The translations under genes were made by a program, and so were the position numbers. This document shows, piece by piece, positions 22,001-34,730 of a stretch of DNA of 64,000 nucleotides (within the stretch, counting starts at the first letter, position 1; every line of letters begins with the position of its first letter). This stretch comes from Gyromitra esculenta (lineage: Eukaryota > Ascomycota > Pezizomycetes > Pezizales > Discinaceae). The notes beneath the pieces were generated by a model. It was given only the letters and a program-made list of their open reading frames with translations. It made no database searches and was not told the origin of the DNA. The stretch spans positions 372,001 to 436,000 of the forward strand of contig JBCAML010000006.1 of the NCBI GenBank assembly GCA_038503075.1, in the 5' to 3' direction.

Positions 22001-22642
22001 GGGGCAGACCCCTTGGTCCTAGATAATGATGGGATGTCAGCCCTGCACTGGGCAGCATCTGGAGGCTACGAACATATTATTCGACTATTTCTCGAGCATG
22101 GAGCAGACACTTCAGCCCAAAGCAATGTTGGAAAGACGCCTTTACACCTAGCAGCATTCGAGGGCCACGAGGGTGCCTCTCGGCTGTTACTCGGAGATGA
22201 AAAACTAATAAACACTCAGGACAATAATGGATGGACACTCCTCCACGGGGTAGCATACGGGGGTTATATAAATGTTGTCCGACTACTGCTCAGCGATGGG
22301 ATATATCCTTTGGTTCTGAATAGTGATGGGGAGACACCCCTGCACCAGGCGGCAGCGGAAGGCCATGAGATTGTTGTGAGTATGTTGCTCAAAGGTGGAG
22401 CAGACCCTTCAGTTCAGAATAAGTTTGGGGAAACGGCCCAGGACCTCGCATCGAGCACTGGAAAGTGGACTATAGTTCAGCTACTGGAAAAACATACTTC
22501 AAGATTTCAAAGAAAATATAGCCAAGCTGCAGTGCTGGGAGCCAGCCCAGAGACCCCTAGGACAAAACGGCCTCGGTCCGACGATAACCACAAACAGATG
22601 GACTATATTAACCCGGCCTTGAAAAAACACCGCATTGAATAA
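19019..22642 (+). pseudogene. NOD-like receptor (STAND): HeLo-like N-terminus, NACHT, ankyrin repeats; one frameshift
   Basis: Exons: 19019..19437, 19496..19764, 19828..19852, 19915..20486, 20548..22642; about 1126 residues if the break is ignored. The start MADPLSIVASVAAVLHLTK is the usual fungal STAND N-terminal helical domain. Splicing at 19765-19827 creates a perfect Walker A, GIPGAGKT (about residues 227-234). Walker B is VFLVFDALDEC (about 325-335), followed by a sensor-like FLASRCHSEDI and a winged-helix segment (LSWLVKAKRVLTIDELRHAV, then RLAHYTVREYLI). Residues about 675-1070 hold 11-12 ankyrin repeats; the tail is basic (TKRPRSDD). Between Walker A and B the frame shifts near 19973-19977: the family-like IDHFRGL...NIGVA runs into TAA, while YFDYMERDQQ resumes in another frame, consistent with one missing base. 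Everything else is intact, so this is either a young pseudogene or a sequence error. Such receptors act in non-self recognition and programmed cell death. Confidence 0.85.
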
Positions 22643-22740
22643 TTTCCGACAAGATTCTATTTTCATTTGTCATTTTCATTTGTTCGGTTGGCAGGGTTGG
22701 GTTTGGAGGATTTGGATTTGGCGTTATCGGCATTGTTATC

Positions 22741-23600
22741 GTTATATATCTGTTCTGTCCCATATGCCAAGATACAGGATTTGCAAAGCGTTCAAGCCAT
22801 TTCCAAATAGTACATTCTGCTTCCAAAGTAGAACATACCATATACAAATATTTGCAAATGGAGCAACTTTGTATTTGGTACAACCCATATTAAAGTGTTG
22901 CTCTATATTCAAAGTATACCTTCAAAAAAACTGGTTTTTATAGTCCGAAAAATTTAAAATTAAATCAGACCAAAATCATAACAAACCAACAACAAGACAA
23001 AAACAAAAACAAAACAGAATCATAAACAAAATAAAACAAACAACAAAAATACTCAAAAGCAAAAGCAGATTTTTATTGTGATGTTTCGCTGCGAAGATGT
23101 TTCAACCAGAATGGAAGATGTTTCTAGGATGGGTGTTTCTAGGAGGGATAGTTTGCTGCCAGTGGATGGATGTTTCGCTAGATGGATGTTTCGCTGGATG
23201 GTGTTTCTTTGAGTAGGTGTTTTGCTGATATGGGTGGGTGTTTCGCTAAATGTTTCTAGGATAGAGCATGGGAGGGTAGTTTTTTCCTGCTAGTTCACAA
23301 AAATTATTTTGGCCAGTAAAATCTATTTTCAAATTTTTAGAAATTGAAAAATTGGTATATAGTACAGGCTTTGCTTATGGAACAATCCATATTAAAAGTT
23401 ATACCATGTGCCAATATTGGTAAATGGTTTTTTTTTTTTTTTTGTTTAAATCATTTGATTATTGTTTCTAGGTACAAAACCGCTTATGCAACACGAAGGT
23501 TATGAAGTCAAAACACCTATCCCCAACAGAATATTGGTAAATGGTATGTGCGCTTTACAAATCCTATATCTTGGCATATAGGACGGAACATATCTATTTA
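22741..23600. repeat. Inverted-repeat pair about 50 bp long, 0.8 kb apart
   Basis: The segment CATATGCCAAGATACAGGAT at about 22762 and its surroundings match, inverted, the segment ending near 23600 (reverse complement: ATATGCCAAGATATAGGAT). Identity is roughly 85% over about 45 bp. Related short pieces (CCATATTAAA, AATATTGGTAAATGG) recur between them. It may be the ends of a decayed DNA element. Confidence 0.5.
23080..23265. repeat. Degenerate minisatellite, unit near GGATGTTTCGCTAGAT
   Basis: Roughly ten copies of GATGTTTCGCT or GATGTTTCTAGG separated by variable short G-rich joints. It is noncoding and lies between convergent genes. Confidence 0.6.
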
Positions 23601-23860
23601 TTTTGCTATGGAGAGATCTGGCCGTTAAAATTTCTTAAAAATCGACTTGAAAAGATCATGTATTTTGCTATTATTAGCCTATGGCATTACTACAAAAGAT
23701 TATTCTGAGTGTACCACGTTTCTAGACCCAACTCCATTATTTCCCCAAAAATCTTTGTGTCCAACTACTACCCTACAACGCATTCCCAGCACACTCGCCC
23801 AAGCTACTTACACAACCGTACGTCCTCCACCCAAGCCCCCACCAACTTCCACCACCGCAT

Positions 23861-26437
23861 TTACACACCCACAAATCCATCATAAGCAGCAATAACCCCT
23901 CCCCAGCTCCCCGGATTATTATACCTCTTCGCCGTCGCCACCCCATCCACAGCAACCAAATTCTCAATCGACTTAACGTTCGTATTATACAGATACAGTT
24001 CCTTGGGGCTACCACTGATATCAATGATATTCGCCTGACAGTTCCCATTATTCGCTGCGCAGTCCTGCGTACCCGAATTAAAGAAGGTCCAGAAACCAGA
24101 GCCATAGAGATAGATATTAGATCCGCCAATAACGCGGAAACCCCATGCCATACTGCACTGTGTGCTGTTCTCGTAGTTAGAGAAATCTGGGTCTGAGTAT
24201 ACGTTATTAGGTCTGTCGAGGGTGATACTCTGTTAGCTATTACTCGGGTGGTAGTAAGGGGGGACAGGGTATTAAAAAACTCACGTCCACGGTGAAGGTG
24301 CCATAGGGCTCGGTTGCCAATATGGTGTTTCCACTTGTATCATACCAAAATACACATTCTCAGCATTCACCAACTGGTATTGATATAGTGTATGATGTTC
24401 AAACGCGGTTCCGACGAACCACGCCGCCTTCGTGGTCTCCACTAGCATTCCACGGCCAGTCGAGATAGTCTGTCCATTGCTTCCGTCTAAATCATGATCT
24501 GCAGTCCACCCCCATATGTTTTCGAAGTACGCAGACCCGGTGGGCTTGATGTGGAGTAACATGAATGCAGCTTTACAGGACGCAGCAGAGGATCCGCATG
24601 ATGTCTCGACTTTGGAACCCTTGGCACCACCAATGCGGAAATGGGTTTCCCAAAAACCGACGTCGCCCGCGGAGGTACCGGCGATGTTGACTTCCATGAG
24701 GATCGCGCCGGGGAGGACGTCGGCGGTTGTGAAGAATAGGTCTGACATCTCGACGATGCCGGTGTCGCCGGCGGAGCCAACTCGGATCATGACATGAGGA
24801 TTTGTCTCATCGGAAAATTTGGAACCGGATGCTGCAGATGGTTAGTTTTTTTTTGGAAAGGAGAGGGTTGGGTCATCTATTATCACTCACCTGTGATGGC
24901 GGACCAAACTTCGCCTACGAGGCGAGATCCAGGGGGCACTTCGATGGTGTCGGTGACGAGGTATGTTCCGGCTGGGAAATAGGTAATCTTGCAATCAGCG
25001 TTCGCAGTGAGTGCAGCGTTGATAGCGGCGGTATCGTCTGTGACCCCGTCTCCAGCAGCGCCAGCGGTTTTTACAGACGCGAAATCACTCGGTGAATACT
25101 CTTGATATTGCGGCCGGGACTTCGTGAACCATGCATCAGCAGCATTTGTCAACGCGGAAGACCTAGCAGTTGCGGTCCTGTTCCCTTGCTGGTAATTCCC
25201 TTGGTCCAGGTTGTTCGGATACACATTCCCCTGGAGCCATTGGTCGACATGAACAGTTCCACCTGTGAGAACGACATCGCCAGTAGCCTTGATAACGATG
25301 TTTTTGACATTGTTGGCTTGGAAATTCTCAATAATGATGGTGCCAGCGCCGTTGCCAGACTCATCGGTGACGAAGACGGCGTCGACAGAGGTGGCCCTGG
25401 AGTCAACGAGCGCTATCGAGCCAGAGGAACCAGAAGCTCCCGCATCAAAGGCAGTACCGCAGTCAATGAAGTCCATATCTTGGAAAGTAGCTACGAAGAC
25501 ATGATCGACTTTGATAGTGGTAGTACAGCCAATAAAGGTAAGAGCGCGAAATTCGAATTGTTGATTAGAGAGGTCGAAGCCAATAGCACCACCACGGAAG
25601 GTCTAGATATGTTAGTTATTCCCTCCTCCCATTGATCTAATTTCAATTATGGGGATCCTACCAAATCACCCATATAGGTACCAGAGCCCCCACCATTCTC
25701 GCCATCTTGTACAATACCGATATGGCTACTGCTATTACTCATAACAAACTCCACATTCGTCAAACTAGTAGCTTGCGCAACTGCCCAATTCAAACACTTC
25801 ACCGCAACATCCGAAGCAACATCTGTCACATCGATCTTCAAATTCCTCACCTGCAAGTGAAAATTCGTCGTCGAGTGTACACCGTCCACATACGGGAATC
25901 CATTGATGACATAAGTCGCACCAATATCAGAAGTCGCCTTTATGACCGGCCAATTGAGCGCATCGCCCACAAGCTGCGTGTACAGGTACATATTTATCGT
26001 TTTTGAAACCTTATAAGTTCCAGCAGGGAAAAACACAAGTGCAGGCTTAAGAGTCGTGCCACCATTACAGCCAGTGATGCAGCGGTCGCCAGCTATCAAC
26101 AGTCAGCGCTGGTCTTGAGACGGAAGTGGGAGCATCACGAACCATCAATCGCTTTTTGGATTGCGTCACTATCATCCGTAGTGCCATCGCCAACGGCACC
26201 AAAATCTTTAACATTACGGTATACTACGTACGAGCTGTTTCCAAGAAACGGGGAGGTGCCGTTATGTGTAATATCGCCAATCCAGAACGTTGACGGGTTG
26301 CTAGGTATCAAAGTACATGCTGCACTAGCTCTGGCCTCGAGCCCCTTGTGGCGGGGGGTTAGACTCTGGTGAGGGTGTGCAATCGTAGAACTAGCACAAG
26401 CTGCAAGGGCGAATACGATCGAGAAGAATCGCTTCAT
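23861..26437 (-). CDS. Secreted GH55 exo-beta-1,3-glucanase
   Basis: Five exons on the minus strand: 26437..26143, 26092..25662, 25602..24891, 24831..24285, 24227..23861; 783 residues, the normal GH55 length. Residues 1-20 form a signal peptide (MKRFFSIVFALAACASSTIA), followed by a short pro-region. The protein has two tandem right-handed beta-helix modules, each opened by the family's typical turn: VKDFGAVGDGTTDDSDAIQ near residue 78 and VKTAGAAGDGVTDDTAAIN near 420. Other family phrases are FFPAGTYKVSKTI, GDALNWPVIKA and YFPAGTYLVTDTIEVPP. Members release glucose from beta-1,3-glucan in cell walls of the fungus itself or of prey and hosts. All introns are 50-59 bp and phase-consistent. I did not assign the catalytic glutamate. 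Confidence 0.92.
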
Positions 26438-29400
26438 GGCAATCTAATCCAGGAAATAATGTAAAGAGCGAATAGTACCCGAAAGGGGTCTGAAAAGAAA
26501 GATAAAGGAATGGACTTGGTAGATTACCAGACTATGTGAATATTGCGAAAAATAATACGGTGAGGAGGGGAGGTCCACATAACAGCCATTTCCCGGAGTT
26601 ATATATCAAGAATAGCAGCATTAGTGATCCCAAATACCTAACTTTGTCTGGAATGTCGGGGCTGAGTACTCTTTAGAAATTAGTAAATACTAAGGGTGGG
26701 AGTTGGCCGAGGATCTCTTACGAAGCTTGAACCTAGGTCCCTGGTGTAAACCCCTGATAGAGCTCGGGACTATCTAGGAAATGCCAGAACCAGACGAAGT
26801 GGAGATAGAAACTCTCCTGAACATTCAGCCTCATGATTGTGCAAAGGTATAGAAACCTTGCTAAGAACCTCACAACATCTCCTGGTACATCCCTAACACT
26901 GCGTTGTTTTATTCGTGCAGCAACCCACCCCCAAAGAGTCTGAGTCCTTAACGTAAAAACCGCAGCAAATTCCTAGCATTTTCTCGAAAGTCCAATCGCC
27001 AAAAAAGCAAATTAGACAAACCCTCATTTAGGCCTCTAACGCCGGACTCCGCGCGCCACAGCCGCTCCACCAGCCCTACCAAGCCAGATCGACACCCCCA
27101 GCCTGGGCTACGCGAGCTGCACGTGCCATATCATTCGTTTAGAGAACAAAAAGGCATTGTTCGGGCTAGCATCAGCCAACTTCCTGGATTACAACCGGCG
27201 CTGCTGCCGGAGTTGCTGGATCACAGACAGTAGTAACCCCACATGGCTCAGGTTTGTAGATCCAAGAACCAACAGGAGCCCTGAGCGTAAAGCAGTGCAG
27301 TTAGTAAACAAAGTGAGACATGACGTTTCCGCACCGTTTTGCTAGGATACAGACACATCCGAACTCCGACGACGAATCTGTTTGTACAACCTATGAATAT
27401 TTGATCGGATCTAGGTCTCCTCTAACTGCACTGTAAAAACGTCTAAGGATCCAAAGAAAGAAAAGTAGATGAAATGCGTTCTTTATTTGAGTTCCATCAT
27501 GCTGTTAGAAAAAGCTGAAGAGAAGACAGTTCTCGTCTCTCTGAGCGCTCACTCCACTCTACGGGTTGCGTGATTCCTCTCTGCGCTTGTCATCATCAAG
27601 ATAACGGAAAATACTTTTATTCAATTACATGGTTTAAGTACCCCGTGGGTACGCGGCCATATACTAAACTTGAAGTACCATAAAACTACTATCGAGTCTC
27701 CTTTGGCTAATTGGAAATCGCACTCACACGGCCAGAGTCCTATAACGGCCATGCTAGTAATCTTCAACCAGGAAATCTTGCGTGGCCACCTTGCGTGACC
27801 AGAGTGCAGGCTAGAACTAACTGTCCACTACTAGCCTTAAGAGCAGTCGTTCCCTTCAGTGTTCGGGCTGCCTTCTTTTCCTGCGAGTTCTTAGACGCTG
27901 AGGATAGTTATGCTGATTGACATTGTTTGAGCTTTTCCCATCTCCTCCAATAGACTTATGTATGGCCATAATCTTTGTGATCTATGGTCAAAAATCAGTT
28001 CTCTATCTCTTTATCGTGAGCTATGGGATCTTTCTTCACGCCCTTGTCTTTGTTGGTACGAATCATAAGGTCCGTAGTAGTAAGTAGTCCACTACTGTGG
28101 GCGGTTGTAGCTGAACTACTGGATTCGTGCACGAGTTCTGGAAGAAAGCACTTTCATTAGCCAAACATAATCTATAGAAGTGTAACGATGAAACAACGAT
28201 ACTTAATATGCAAAAATATCACTACCAGTGCTGATTGCAATGTATTTAGTTTTTCTTGTAATAAAGATCGGCCCCTCTGTTAAAGTGGAAGGAGGAGAGA
28301 GGAAGAGCGAAGATAATAGGACCGATAACTCACAACAGGAGACGTTCTCCATATCACGCGACTACATGTATGTATAATTTACGGGTCGGGTAACCGGATA
28401 CGTGGGTTCTCATGGAAAGATGTGATATCACATACAGGGTAAGTTGAGCTGGATATATTAACTCCCAGAAGACACTGGAAATCGAAATGCAGATTTTACT
28501 TGAACCACAGGGAAACACGCTTAGGAAGCAGTAAGTAATTAGAAGATTGATGCAGTCCATCGGACAGCAGCAGCAGCAAAAGTTTTACTCTTCTATTTCG
28601 AATTCTTGATCGATTTTAGGAGAAGGAGCCTAGGGGGTTTATGTCCGAGTCTAGGTTTTTATGTCGATCATATCTAACATAATTCGAAACAACTCTATGA
28701 ATATACGCTCGACATAAAACCGTCAGGCCAAGAGAAGAGCCTCTTGAATTATAGTCCCGTCAGCAAGAACAGCGATCAATAATAGGTACATCATCTAAAC
28801 GTGAACCCCCAGATAACCGGTGTCAAAAGCACTGCATGCCTTCTACTCCCCGGCTATCATGCATATATCAGATCATTGTAAGCACTAATCCACTAACTCT
28901 GGTTGGTGGATTTCACCACAATACACCTAAAAGTAATCGCTGTGCCACAATTTATGATTATGATGCACGTCTATGCGTCCTTCTTGCGTCTCCCACAGAC
29001 AACTCTCGATCAACGTACACTAATCCTTAACTAGGAAACCAGATGACCAAAAAGCGGGCCGCCCCGAGCTCTGCCGGTAACATCATATGATTTCCTTCCA
29101 GCTGGTGGTGGCTCCCCGCACGTTTAAATCGGGATTAACTACTGGCTGAAGGAGCCTCCATAGAAACCAAAGCACTGGATCGCTGGAGATCAGTTCATGG
29201 TCGGCATTTGAGCCGGCATCTCGGAGTGGGTCATAACCGTGGGCTCGGCGTTTCTGCGGCTTGGGTTCTACCGTATTATAAGGACTGGAGGGTGGTTAAT
29301 ATACTATGCATATTCAGCTTTGCGTCATGCAGTATGGTAAGTTGGTCGTAGACTTTAATTGCTGTATGTTCTTGGTAAGTCGATGCTAGTTGGGTTCTTG

Positions 29401-31381
29401 GGTGTGTTTGATAATAGTGTTTGGTACGAGTGATAGCCTATGAATGCTTGTATAGGTTACTGAGCTAGCATTCGCTACATTACATGTATTTGATATACCT
29501 ACATCGTATAGCGGGATCTATTCAAAAATGAGGAAAGTGAAGTTATAGCCGTTCCTAGTTCCATTTGCCAAAGATTACTACTTACAAGATGATTTTTCTA
29601 AATGGTAATGGGGAGAAAGGATGGCGGATAGAAGTAGTGCGCACGTACGGCCAAATTTTGGAGAAACGGCTCAAAAGACCTATAATCTAGAGCATTATGA
29701 ACGGTAGGAACCTCTAGAAAATTCACCACCTTTTTCCAAAATCCTGACTCAAGCCTGTATTATATATATGCGTGACATATGCGTGTGTTATTAGTCCTTG
29801 GCAGCCGGATTTGCCGTCCCTATTTATTACAACAGATAAATCGACAAATCATTTCCCGTTATTTCGTTGCTGTGCCTTCTCCAGACCGTCTCAAAAGCCT
29901 CACCGAGGCTATATATGTTGGAATGGTGCTTTCTTGCACAAGTCAACAACAAGAGTACCATAACCTCCAGGTTGAGTGCACCTAATGGATGAACGGCAGC
30001 AACAACAACAATAACAACAGCACAAGTCAGCAGATGAAACAGCAATCGAGTGACATTTCGTGACTTATATATCAATCTGCATACCCCTCACCCTCTCCCG
30101 TTCCTAGACCACCTTTAAGAAGCAGCGAAATCGCAACCAGAGACTACTATTAATATAGAAAGTCCAGGCCCCATTGCTGCCATCAGAGGTTTAGACAAGC
30201 TATTCCAAACCCGCCCGCCCACACCCCAAAAGCGACTCCGGAAGAATTCACACCTGATTCACACCTCCCACGTTTGGTTTAATCTATAACGGACAACCCG
30301 CCCCCATTTTTTTTTCATACTTACGGACATGTCAGCAAAGTACCAACAGTTCAAATAAAATTAATTTTCCCAACCCTCCAACCGGCCCGTTCTCACCCCA
30401 CGTCGGCGCAAGGCACCCGCCCGTCCAAAATTAAATATCCCAGGGCCCACACCCACTTCCTTTTCCCCCACGCCATCGATTTTGCCCTCCCTCCCATCGT
30501 TTCCCAATCCAACCGAAATACACGCCCCACCCCCTCAGTGTCAACAAACGTCATCCTCGCTTATCTGAACTAATTTCTTGCCCCACCCCCTCGAAAAATT
30601 CCGACCACAGCCATAGGCGATAGAAACGGGACTGCTTTTTTTTTTCTTTCACATTGTCGGAAAACCAACGCACAACGCGGCGGAGAACAAGGGTATGCGT
30701 ATGGTGTGCAGAACTCCGAAATGTTGTACAGCACAAAAAAAAAACCAAGACATGTGGACTGATGAGGTTGTCGATCGAGGGGGACTTCCAGGTAATAGAT
30801 TTTTAATTATTATTGCAGCACTCTACTGCTCTTGAGTGGAACTTCATGGAGAAGATGTAGGTGGTCTATTTTTGGATTATTTGGGGTAATAGATTACCCA
30901 GATTCTCGACAGTTTCGTCGATTCAGCTACCTGGGTAGGATTCGAACCTAGTGCGCATATGCGCATCTCAAATTCTGCTTTGTGATCACGATAAATATAC
31001 ATGTAGAGTATGTATCACATAAACGTTTAATGTCTACGTCTTGGCTAAGTACAGACGGGCGATTATAGTATCAAGGGGACCTAGGCTACCGGAATCTATC
31101 TCGTTAAACATGAATACCCATTACTAGTAGAAAATGCATAGCAAAGCAAAACAATAAAAACGTGTCAAACAAAATTGCAAGCACTTGGAACCAACACCAT
31201 CTAAAAAAAACTCGAAAAAACCCTTTTAATCGCTTCCATTACAATGCGCCAAGTTAGAAACTGCTTTTATTTATTCCTTTCAAATAGAACCGAGAAACTA
31301 AGAAACTAAAAAGAAACACTCCAGCTCAACAAAAGAAAAGATCCCATAAAACGAACGAACGCTTCACTCCATATCGTAAAC
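26438..31381. other. Five-kilobase gene desert
   Basis: No frame above 85 codons with coding character. It holds the glucanase promoter (right after 26437), a C-rich stretch at 30200-30540 and a small hairpin at about 28651-28722 (GGTTTTTATGTCGA and its near complement). A T-arm-like GGATTCGAACC next to a perfect palindrome TGCGCATATGCGCA (30952-30965) is not a complete tRNA. Probably decayed mobile DNA or regulatory sequence; I cannot tell which. Confidence 0.45.
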
Positions 31382-32980
31382 TTAGAAATCTCTCAACACA
31401 GGCTTAACACCTCCTTTCCAGTCATCGCGCTCATAGTAGCGGAAGACAAGATCGTATCCATCCAGATCGTGGCGGATCTTATCAACCCGCCTGTAACCCT
31501 TAATGCAATCCATCCTATTCGACCTCTTTGTAGCAGTCTGATCATAAAGATAGCCTCCCTGTGCACGTTCAAAGCTGTTTGGCTGTGCTTCGAAAAGAGT
31601 GACTGAGAACCTTCCGGGACGGAAAATCCCAACAACGTGCTCTAGGACCTCAGCGGTCTCGCGACCAGATTGGCGGCCGGGCACATTCGTCTCGAATGAA
31701 GCATAAGAACAATGAGGCTCAGGAGTCACGTGCACGGTGAAATAGTGTGTAGTCGGGATGTTTGGGTCTGGGGATGGGATAACAGCGTTGGCTGAAAAGC
31801 CACAGGGGCTGAAGACATACGAGTCCACACAAGCATCAGGATACTTGGAGCGCGGGTAAACATCGTTCAACCCGCAAGCTTCCGAGACAATAGACCCAAG
31901 AGTATGTCCCTCGCTCGTGAGCTCCTCCGGAATCATCTCCGGGCGTTCGTCTTCATCAGACGATGCATCGCTGGCATCCGAGTTACTGGCGAAAAGATCA
32001 ACGACCCCATCCTCTTTCTTGCTGTGAGAGGAATTGTACCTTTTTTGGTGCTGTTGACGCCTATACTGACCCGCCGCGACCGCACTCGCGTTTGCGAGGT
32101 AAAATTGCCTCGCCTTCACCGGATCCAAATCGGTCATCAACATCTCCAATGTTTCATCGAAAATTCCGTTCCCACTCCCACCATCGCGTCCACCACCGAT
32201 GTTCTTATATATGATGTCGTTGGCTTCGGGAAAGTTCAGCATCTTAGTTTCCGTTGGTTGATTGTCAAACGGCTCAGCCAACTCGTTGGTCGGGGTGAGC
32301 GGCGGGGAAAGCATAGTGCCTGGATTGGTCAAGTAGAGGTACCAGTGCTCGCCGTTCATCTTGCCAACCATGTAGGCGCTTCCATTGAGAAACCACTCGT
32401 CGAGATATTCGACCTCATCCCTCCAGCTCTTGTGAGGATGCATCTGCTTGTCGGGAAACATGAAAGACTTCCTGGAATAGAACACTCTATATGGGGTAGC
32501 AACAGCTGTTCCATCGGTGTTGAATCCAGCTTCGATGGCAATGCGAAGTAATTCGGAAAGGCCGTTAAGAAGAGTCGTCGTACCACAAGTTTTGAGAATG
32601 ACCTTGTGTGGGAAGACAAACATGCTACTCTCACTCAAGAGATATGCGTCGACGTGCTTGTTTTTAACGACGGAAAGGACCTTGCATTTGACAATGTCTA
32701 GCATTTGCTCCCATCTCTCTTTGGAGATACACTTGAGACCATTCGGCTGGGTAGAGGGTGGGAGCAATTCCGGGGATGGTGTGAACCAGACTTCGAGAAG
32801 CTTCTCAGGACCTGTGATAATGTAGTTGTTAGTGGATATAGTTTTTGGTATTCGGAGGGCTGGGCTCTTACCCTCAAAAGCGTTTGTAGAATCTAGATCT
32901 GCAGTTGCTTCATGATTGATTGACAAGGTAGTTGCCTTAGAAGGCGCATTCAATGCCATCGGGAAACCAAGGCTGACCAT
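31382..32980 (-). CDS. SPE2: S-adenosylmethionine decarboxylase proenzyme
   Basis: Two exons on the minus strand: 32980..32872 and 32811..31382; 512 residues. The 60-bp intron (GTAAGA...ACAG) rejoins AFEGPEKLLEVWF exactly as in the family. The enzyme decarboxylates AdoMet to supply aminopropyl groups for spermidine and spermine synthesis. It is made as a proenzyme that self-cleaves: the site YLLSESSMFVF is present, with predicted cleavage between Glu97 and Ser98, the serine becoming the pyruvoyl group. The downstream LKTCGTT catalytic cysteine motif and FSPCGFSANA are also intact. An Asp/Ser-rich insertion (about residues 320-360) is a fungal-type linker. The ATG at 32980 is preferred; the one at 32959 (MALNAPSK) is possible. 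No upstream ORF is evident in the near leader. Confidence 0.93.
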   Translation of the reverse strand: MVSLGFPMALNAPSKATTLSINHEATADLDSTNAFEGKSPALRIPKTISTNNYIITGPEKLLEVWFTPSPELLPPSTQPNGLKCISKERWEQMLDIVKCKVLSVVKNKHVDAYLLSESSMFVFPHKVILKTCGTTTLLNGLSELLRIAIEAGFNTDGTAVATPYRVFYSRKSFMFPDKQMHPHKSWRDEVEYLDEWFLNGSAYMVGKMNGEHWYLYLTNPGTMLSPPLTPTNELAEPFDNQPTETKMLNFPEANDIIYKNIGGGRDGGSGNGIFDETLEMLMTDLDPVKARQFYLANASAVAAGQYRRQQHQKRYNSSHSKKEDGVVDLFASNSDASDASSDEDERPEMIPEELTSEGHTLGSIVSEACGLNDVYPRSKYPDACVDSYVFSPCGFSANAVIPSPDPNIPTTHYFTVHVTPEPHCSYASFETNVPGRQSGRETAEVLEHVVGIFRPGRFSVTLFEAQPNSFERAQGGYLYDQTATKRSNRMDCIKGYRRVDKIRHDLDGYDLVFRYYERDDWKGGVKPVLRDF

Positions 32981-34730
32981 TGCGAATTTTTTCAGAGACT
33001 GGTAATTCGCGGTAATGTTTGATATAACCCTCAAACTTATTTATTAAATAGACAATGCGGTGCCTATCCAATTATGGGGGTCGAAAGGGTTTAAGACCCA
33101 AAAACGAGCGGAGAATAGTCGTAGAGAGGGAATAAGCAAGAAATGCCGGATGGTCCTTTTTTGAATTTTCTTTTGAAGCAATTGTGAAGATTGCGAGCTA
33201 GTTCCGCCCCGTCAAGATGCCGATTCTCCTCGAGATACCGGTCAAGCAGACGAGGGGTTTGTAGTGACGATCGAGTGGAGGGGTTGTTTGAATAATTTAG
33301 TACTATTAAGGCAGACGGTAGTAAGTGAGATTTACGTGAGTCGTGTTATCTGGGCCTATGTAGTTGAAAGAAAACGAAGTCAGCGACGTCATAGCCAGAG
33401 AACCCAGCACATGAGTGTTTTGATGATCGTCTGTGCGAGGTAGGTGTAAATCCATCACAAACTCAATCGAGAGTAGATGATGATAGAGGGTAAATTAATC
33501 CAAGGATGGGTAATGCCAGAGTTTCTGATGAAATTTGCTGATTTCAATGCGAGTAGAGGAGTGTGGGTGGAGGTTGGCCATGGTGGGAACGGAACTGGAT
33601 TAGACAAAACCTACTTCTTTCGCAGAGACAAGAAACGTAGCAGGTCCTTTCGGCTCATAAGAATGAAAAGAACTTGCTCGGTGAGTTTACTGTTTGGCTA
33701 TGTGCAGCCTAAAAACGGAGCCCAGTGTGCTCGCCAGAATTGTCGACGAACAAATGTGACTGCCGTTTAGTTGGATTTGGGTTGAGATTACTGGGACTGT
33801 TGTTGAGAGACAGCGTTGCGGCTGCTTTGGGATGGATTTATTTTGTTGTTTATTCTCCTAGCTCAAGATGATCTCGGGGGTTTTGCTTTACGTATCGTTG
33901 GTATTGAGCGAAATGGCAGGACAATTATGCTGAGCGAGACCTCGGAATGAATTTGTGGAGTTGGACGAAAAACTGAAGGAGGGGAGCAAGGTTGGCCTTT
34001 TGAATCTGGTGAAAAGCGTGGGCGAAGTGGGGCAACGACAAGTTTTTTTTTTCTCGGAGGAGGATGAGAGGGGGGGATTAGAAAAAGCAATACCGCTGCC
34101 GCATAATCGACACCCTACCATGAAGAAAAAAAGGAAACCTTACCATCCAAGAAAACTCTACCAGAATAGCGAAACACAAACCCGCATATACGTCTATCCA
34201 ACCATCGCGTCTTGCGTCACGCGTAGGATTGCCACTTCTAACGATAACAATCTTCCTCACTAGTCTGCTCCCTTCATGAATGGATGATACACACCACCAA
34301 CATAGTAAAGCACCTAAGTACTCTACTGTACACGAGAGTCCAACATACCGATTTCCTACCTGCCTGGTTGCTACTCCTTGGGGAGGCTATTGAATCCTGG
34401 ATGCCTCCGTAGCCTAGACGGGTGCTGTCGTGGGAGCAGGTCTGCAGCAGTCCCAGTTCCTGACCTAGCCTGTCTTGTCTTGGGCGTTTTCCGCCTATGC
34501 GCGCAAATTCACAGCTCTGCGGGGTTTTATTTTTCGTTTTTTCTTAGGTATCTCTGTTCCTTTTCCGATTTTCCCTTCCCTCTCCCGTCCGGTTCCCATG
34601 GCCCATACATGTAGTTATTCACATTAGCCCGTGCCTTGGACCCTCGATCTTGTTACCCTTCCATGATCAGAGTGTTTGGAATCTGGACCAAAACGTCCCT
34701 GCACGTAAGCGCAGAGAATAGGCGAAATTA
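32981..34730. other. Intergenic region upstream of SPE2
   Basis: Contains the SPE2 promoter and leader. No supportable gene; the open frames at 33477-33770 and 33955-34263 have no recognisable content. Confidence 0.45.

Larger units (their letters stand above)
22643..23860. other. AT-rich spacer between convergent NLR and glucanase genes
   Basis: Holds an A/C-rich stretch (22960-23050), a degenerate minisatellite (23080-23265), a 17-T run near 23427-23443 and a pair of inverted segments (about 22741-22790 and 23545-23600). No gene is visible. Confidence 0.5.

Noticed and set aside
30930..31000. T-arm-like GGATTCGAACC on the minus strand, suggesting a tRNA gene
   Set aside because: No matching acceptor 5' strand (TACCTGG) within 100 bases and no D-arm or anticodon stem; at best a fragment.
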